From an uncultured Gammaproteobacteria bacterium (GTDB lineage Bacteria; Pseudomonadota; Gammaproteobacteria; Acidiferrobacterales; CAJVXG01), in contig CAJVXG010000065.1 of assembly GCA_913009215.1 (NCBI GenBank), positions 1 through 8,165 on the forward strand: 8,165 bases of DNA, written 5' to 3'. Below, in pieces: positions 3,969 through 8,165 of the stretch. A program made the translations under genes and the position numbers. Position 1 is the stretch's first letter. Each line of letters begins with the position of its first letter. The notes under the pieces were generated by a model. That model saw only the letters and a list, made by a program, of their open reading frames with translations, searched no databases and had not been told where the DNA came from.

Positions 3969-6956
3969 TTAATTGATAGTACAGGCCACTGCCCCGCCAC
4001 TGAGATCACCAATGTCTTTACAGGGCAGCACCATATCCGGTCGGCCCAGATGATAGCCCTGGGCGTAATCGACGCCAAGTTGTTTCAGAATCCTCAGGCT
4101 TTCCTCATTTTCGACGAATTCGGCAATGGTTTGTTTGCCCAGGGCCTGGGCTACTTTATTCATGGCATCGACAATGGCCCGGTCCACCGGGTTTTCGGCC
4201 AGATTTTTGACAAAACGACCGTCTATTTTGACGTAATCCACCGGCAGGTCCTGCAGGTAGGCAAAAGAGGAAAACCCGGAGCCGAAGTCGTCCAGAGCAG
4301 TAGTACAACCCAGTTGCTGCAGCTGTGCCAGAAAACCTACGGCCTTTTTCATATCCGATATTGCCACACTTTCGGTTACCTCAAAACAGATCGCCTCCGG
4401 GGGTAATTCGGTACGTTGTAATTTTTCCTTTATCAGTTGCAACACCGATTCATTGCCAATGGATTGCGCCGCCAGATTGATAGTGTATTTCAAATCGGGG
4501 TGGCATTGACGCTGAGCGACCAGGGTATCAATAGCATGGGCCACTACCCATTTGTCAATGTCGACCGACAGACCAAAGCGCTCCGCTGCCGGCAGAAACC
4601 CAAAGGGCATAATGACCTCCTGATCCTTACCCATCATCCGGATCAACACCTCATAGGTATTCGCACTACCGTCTGCTATCGACACAATTGGCTGGCAGGC
4701 CAGCACAAAGTAATCGTTCTCAATCGCCTCCTTGATACGCCGCGACCAACCCATATCGATAGCCATAGAGGTAACATCATCCTTATCCGCGGGATTGAAC
4801 ACATGAACCTGATTGCGGCCATTGCTCTTGGCCAGGTGGCAGGCAAAATCGGCCTGGGACAAGGCCTCCTCCGCCACGGTGATATCGGACTCGATCATGG
4901 AAGCGCCAATGGAACAACCTATATCGATGGCCTTGCCCTGGTATTTAAACGTAAACTCGGCCAAGGTGGTGCGAAACGATTCGGCCACGTACTCGACAAG
5001 CTTGTCATCGGCATTATGCAATAACACTATGAATTCATCGCCACCGAACCGGGCCAGCAAATCGGATTTGCGGGTGCGTTGTTGCAGTACCTGGGCAATT
5101 TCTATCAGCAGCAGATCGCCGGCGGCATGGCCCTCAGTGTCGTTAATAAATTTAAAATTATCGAGATCGATATACAGCAGCGCGTATTTTTCCCTGGTCT
5201 TTCGTTTTACCCGCTCGACAATGCGTTCCAGTTCGGTTTGAAAATAGCTGCGATTATGGAGTTTGGTCAGACCATCGTGCTCGGCCAGATCGCGCAGATG
5301 TTCTATCATCGCCTTACGTTCACTAATGTCGGCAACCACACCGGTATACATTCTTTTGCCTTTGAGTGTCATGCTGCTGATTTTCAGGGCCATCGGGAAA
5401 AACGAGCCATACCGATGTTTACCGGTGACCTCACCCTCGTGACCGATAAGACGTTTGATTTCGGTCCGCATGAAGTGTTCGATATAATTCCGGCGACGAT
5501 CGGATTTGTTCGGAGGTGGTATCAGCAGGCTGATCTCCTTGCCAATAATTTCGGCTTCGGTGTAACCAAAAAGGGTTTCCGCAGCCTTATTAACGCTTTC
5601 AATTATGCCGTGCTCATCAAAAACAATGATTCCTTCCGCGGTACTGTTGAGGATGGTCTGTAGACGCTGCTGGCGGGAATTGACTTGCTCCCGCATATGC
5701 TGGAAGGCATCGATCAGGTCGCTGGTCTCCCTGGTGCTGCCATGGGTCAGGATTTCGTCCGCCTGGCCACTGGCCTCGGCCTTCAGTGCCCGGGCAACGC
5801 TATAAATCGGCCGGCGCACACCAAACTCAAAAAGTGCAAAACCGCAAAAGACAATCAAACTACCAGTCAAGGCTATGATCCAGATCGCTTTGGTGAGCTG
5901 ATCGCCGGTGCTGGATAGCGATGCCACCTCCCGGGAGGTTGTCCGTGTCGCCTGATCCTCAATCTTGCGAATATCGGACCAGATGCGACGAAACAGCGGG
6001 GCGATGGTGTTTCGCATCATTGGCGTATCGGTACGCCATCCCCTGGAGAAAATAATCTTCCTGGCCTTGCGATACGATGCCAGCCATTGTTTATGCAACA
6101 CCAACATCCGCAGGTAGCCGTCTTCCTGGTCAAATTCCAGAGGATGCCGTTTGCGAATCTGGCCAATCTTTTTCAGATTCCGGGCAATCCGCTCCGAGTA
6201 CTGGAATATATTTCTTTCCTGGCCCAACATCCCCCTCACGGGATTGCCGAAAATACCGAAGCGATTGGAGACAATATTTCTGAAGGAACCGATCATTCGG
6301 ACCCAGGCATAGCGGGTATCCGAAAAAAGCCGATACAGCTCGACCTGGTGTGGCAGTTTTTTATGTTCCAGGGCCTCGCTGATCGCCCGATTCGACTGAC
6401 TAATAAAATTGTTTGATACCGGTAACATCTGATTCAACATAATGGGCATGGCCGGGAACAATTTGGCATTATCTGCCCTGGTTTGTATGACAACATGGGT
6501 GTCTTTGTTTAATTTTTTCAGATTTTGGCTCAGTACAATCAAATCTTTCTTGAAACGGGGTCGGCTATTGATCCATTCGCTTTGCAACAGACCTTTGGTG
6601 CGACTCTGCGCCTGATTAATATTAAAACGAAAATTCTGACGAGCCCGCTTTGTAGGCACCCGGAGAAAATCCTGTAGCGCCATCTCGGCATACCAGACGT
6701 CATCAACAATGGCCTTGATAGTACTGTTGATATCCTGGTGGGCCTTGGTGTTGGTAAAGCCCTGAGCCGTGGCCCGGTTGAGTTCGCGCTCGGCGAACCA
6801 GGCGGCGCCAAAAAGAAAAACAATGAACAACACGGCGATATATAAATATCGACCGCGTATGCTGGCCAGCCCGAATCTTTGCAGAAGTGGCTTGGAGCCG
6901 CTCTGGCCGGCTGACCGATCCGCTGACTGCTGTATATTTGTCGGCTGACTGGACAT
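3969..6956 (-). CDS. Membrane-anchored PAS-GGDEF-EAL bifunctional c-di-GMP signalling protein
   Basis: The chosen start gives 995 residues. It has a polar N-terminus, TM1 ~37-55, a mostly helical periplasmic region ~56-355, TM2 ~356-377, a HAMP-like linker to ~430, PAS ~431-547, GGDEF ~550-720 and EAL ~735-985. The cyclase has IDLDNF and GGDEF at 638-642, plus an inhibitory-site RKSD at 629-632, exactly five residues before it. In the phosphodiesterase the signature reads EVL (769-771), with Asn827, Glu859, Asp889-Asp890 (DDFGSGFSS), Lys910, Glu946 and Gln965, so metal and catalytic residues look complete. Both synthesis and breakdown of c-di-GMP are possible; which one dominates cannot be read from sequence. 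ATG at 6956 is preferred because GAGGG lies eight bases upstream. The frame stays open to a GTG at 7130, which would add 58 residues, but that stretch overlaps promoter-like AT-rich DNA. The periplasmic part has no recognised sensor family. It follows the GGDEF-HD-GYP gene on the same strand. Confidence 0.93.
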   Translation of the reverse strand: MSSQPTNIQQSADRSAGQSGSKPLLQRFGLASIRGRYLYIAVLFIVFLFGAAWFAERELNRATAQGFTNTKAHQDINSTIKAIVDDVWYAEMALQDFLRVPTKRARQNFRFNINQAQSRTKGLLQSEWINSRPRFKKDLIVLSQNLKKLNKDTHVVIQTRADNAKLFPAMPIMLNQMLPVSNNFISQSNRAISEALEHKKLPHQVELYRLFSDTRYAWVRMIGSFRNIVSNRFGIFGNPVRGMLGQERNIFQYSERIARNLKKIGQIRKRHPLEFDQEDGYLRMLVLHKQWLASYRKARKIIFSRGWRTDTPMMRNTIAPLFRRIWSDIRKIEDQATRTTSREVASLSSTGDQLTKAIWIIALTGSLIVFCGFALFEFGVRRPIYSVARALKAEASGQADEILTHGSTRETSDLIDAFQHMREQVNSRQQRLQTILNSTAEGIIVFDEHGIIESVNKAAETLFGYTEAEIIGKEISLLIPPPNKSDRRRNYIEHFMRTEIKRLIGHEGEVTGKHRYGSFFPMALKISSMTLKGKRMYTGVVADISERKAMIEHLRDLAEHDGLTKLHNRSYFQTELERIVERVKRKTREKYALLYIDLDNFKFINDTEGHAAGDLLLIEIAQVLQQRTRKSDLLARFGGDEFIVLLHNADDKLVEYVAESFRTTLAEFTFKYQGKAIDIGCSIGASMIESDITVAEEALSQADFACHLAKSNGRNQVHVFNPADKDDVTSMAIDMGWSRRIKEAIENDYFVLACQPIVSIADGSANTYEVLIRMMGKDQEVIMPFGFLPAAERFGLSVDIDKWVVAHAIDTLVAQRQCHPDLKYTINLAAQSIGNESVLQLIKEKLQRTELPPEAICFEVTESVAISDMKKAVGFLAQLQQLGCTTALDDFGSGFSSFAYLQDLPVDYVKIDGRFVKNLAENPVDRAIVDAMNKVAQALGKQTIAEFVENEESLRILKQLGVDYAQGYHLGRPDMVLPCKDIGDLSGGAVACTIN

Positions 6957-7136
6957 AAGGTTTGCCCTCGTTTGTAAAGTATAAAGCTGCATACTCCATG
7001 CCAACATCGCCGCAAGGGACAAGCCGGATAACGATCCACGAAACCTGTAAGTTATTGTTAGTAAGAGATAATATATCGTACTCGTTTTTGTCGTGGCCCT
7101 GGTAGCAATCGACCCTAATTCCACCGGCACGGAACC
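6957..7136 (-). other. Spacer upstream of the GGDEF-EAL gene
   Basis: There are 180 bases between the stop of the GGDEF-HD-GYP gene and the preferred ATG. No terminator hairpin follows that stop, so the two genes may be co-transcribed. The minus strand also has candidate promoter pieces: TTGGCA, a 15-base gap, and TATACT shortly before the ribosome binding site. There is also an AT-rich patch at ~7060-7080. The 16-bp shared sequence lies at 7041-7056. If the gene really starts at 7130, this region is coding instead. Confidence 0.45.
7041..7056 (+). repeat. 16-bp shared intergenic sequence, copy 2
   Basis: It is identical to 1201-1216. It lies 84 bases upstream of the preferred GGDEF-EAL start, in the opposite orientation relative to its gene compared with copy 1 and the kinase. 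It is followed by AT-rich DNA, as copy 1 is. Confidence 0.4.
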
Positions 7137-8165
7137 CTAGAGCGCCTCGAATGACTCCAGCAGGGCCTGCACGATCTTGGGGTCGAACTGCGTTCCGGCG
7201 CCGGCCTGCAGTTTCGCTTTGGCCTCTGTCTTCGTGATGGCCTGGCGCCCGGGCCAGTCGGCGATCATCGCCGCGTAAGCATCGGCCACTGCGAGAATCC
7301 GTGCAAGATACGGTAGCTCGTCGCCCTTGAGGCCATCGGGATAGCCTTGACCATCCCTGCGCTCATGGTGATGCCGCACCAAGGGGGCAATGTGGCGCAG
7401 TGCCGGTACCTGCTGCAGGAGTTCCGCGCCGGTGGCCGCATGGCGTTTGATGAGTTCCCACTCCTCCGGCGACAGCGAATCGGTCTTGGCAAGAACAGCG
7501 TCGGGAATGGTGACCATGCCGATGTCGTGCAACAGGCTCGCAAGCCGCAATGTCTCGCGCTCCTCGGGCGACAAAGCAAGTGTCTGCGCCAGTGTCATTG
7601 CGGTCCGCTCCACCATGTCCACGTGATTACGGAAGAACGGCGCCTTGCAGGAAACAGCGGTTACGATGGACAAGACGTTTTCCAGGCTCTCGGTTAACAA
7701 CTCGACGATCAGACCCGGGTCCTTTTCGATACGCGCCTTAAGCGTCTCACGGTAGAGCACCACACGATTGCGCCCGGCCTGCTTGGCGATATACAGTGCC
7801 TGGTCCGCCCGGCTCACGACCTCTTTGGGGCTGGAGGCACAGGCAGGGTAACAGGACACACCAATACTTACGGTCACCGCGATCTCGCCACCACCGGGCA
7901 GACGAAAGGGTGTTGCCGCCACCGCCCGACGGACACGTTCGGCCACGCCTTTGGCCGTTACACCGTCGATTTCCGGGAGCATGACAACGAATTCCTCACC
8001 GCCATAACGTGCCAGTATGTCGACATCCCTGAATTGCTTAATGAGAATCTTGGCCAGTGCTTTCAATACCACATCGCCCGCCTCGTGCCCGTGGCTATCG
8101 TTCACCTTTTTAAAGTAGTCGATGTCCAGGAACAGGAAGGCGAAGAGCTTACCGTAGCGCTGGGC
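7137..8165 (-). CDS. GGDEF-HD-GYP protein, C-terminal 342 residues (5' end outside window)
   Basis: The frame is open to the right edge, so the true start and any N-terminal sensor are missing; the GTG at 8105 is not the start. The visible part opens inside the GGDEF domain: LFLDIDYFKKVNDSHGHEAGD supplies the metal-binding Asp13 and Asp15. The active-site signature is GGEEF at 55-59, with inhibitory-site RDVD at 46-49, five residues before it. An HD-GYP domain follows (~155-342) with His181, His213-Asp214 (HDIGM), His242, the histidines at 265-267 and DGQGYP at 271-276. Expected activities are c-di-GMP synthesis and hydrolysis. One departure from most HD-GYP proteins is that the usual DALTSxRPY stretch reads AAMIADWPGR here (298-307). 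Base composition is clearly more GC-rich than the rest of the window. It is followed on the same strand by the GGDEF-EAL gene. Confidence 0.93.
   Translation of the reverse strand, partial: AQRYGKLFAFLFLDIDYFKKVNDSHGHEAGDVVLKALAKILIKQFRDVDILARYGGEEFVVMLPEIDGVTAKGVAERVRRAVAATPFRLPGGGEIAVTVSIGVSCYPACASSPKEVVSRADQALYIAKQAGRNRVVLYRETLKARIEKDPGLIVELLTESLENVLSIVTAVSCKAPFFRNHVDMVERTAMTLAQTLALSPEERETLRLASLLHDIGMVTIPDAVLAKTDSLSPEEWELIKRHAATGAELLQQVPALRHIAPLVRHHHERRDGQGYPDGLKGDELPYLARILAVADAYAAMIADWPGRQAITKTEAKAKLQAGAGTQFDPKIVQALLESFEAL

Noticed and set aside
4437..5663. Several plus-strand open frames of 140-195 codons inside the GGDEF-EAL gene.
   Set aside because: They are antisense to well-conserved GGDEF and EAL motifs and show no domains of their own.
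6957..7130. N-terminal extension of the GGDEF-EAL protein from GTG 7130, adding 58 residues.
   Set aside because: The ATG at 6956 has a better-placed GAGGG site, and the extension consists of promoter-like AT-rich DNA translated into an atypical leader. It is kept only as an alternative.

Overview
The window holds a dense cluster of two-component and cyclic-di-GMP signalling genes from what is most likely a gammaproteobacterium of moderate GC content. That assignment is inference: it rests on a comF-type gene end, the style of the hybrid kinase and RpfG-like regulator, and the abundance of GGDEF/EAL/HD-GYP proteins. No rRNA, tRNA, CRISPR array, transposase or prophage gene was seen.

Layout. 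Bases 1-78 (+) are the last 25 codons of a ComF-family phosphoribosyltransferase. Facing it on the minus strand is a two-gene unit: a small putative membrane protein (1080-721), then a 213-residue membrane protein built from two copies of the same module (724-83). These two genes overlap by ATGA. A 292-base intergenic region (1081-1372) separates this unit from the divergent plus-strand genes. The first of those is a soluble hybrid histidine kinase with no sensor domain (1373-2524). After a spacer comes a 20-codon leader ORF (2751-2813), and then an RpfG-like response regulator joining REC to HD-GYP (2810-3886). Converging on that gene from the minus strand is a large membrane-anchored PAS-GGDEF-EAL protein (6956-3969). 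Upstream of it on the same strand is the C-terminal part of a GGDEF-HD-GYP protein (8165-7137) that runs off the right edge.

How the parts may work together (inference). The hybrid kinase and REC-HD-GYP regulator look like a phosphorelay pair whose output is c-di-GMP hydrolysis. The two minus-strand proteins carry apparently intact GGDEF sites, with RxxD inhibitory sites, plus an EAL or HD-GYP domain. The window therefore encodes potential c-di-GMP synthesis twice and degradation three times, by two different phosphodiesterase folds.

The most striking non-coding feature is a perfect 11-bp inverted repeat (2795-2805/2814-2824) whose 8-base loop contains the start codon of the REC-HD-GYP gene. 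The leader ORF runs through the left arm and stops across that start codon (ATGA). This is an architecture expected for translational coupling. A second, weaker case is a 9-bp inverted repeat over the GTG start at 1080. A 16-bp exact sequence is shared by the regions upstream of the kinase and of the GGDEF-EAL gene.
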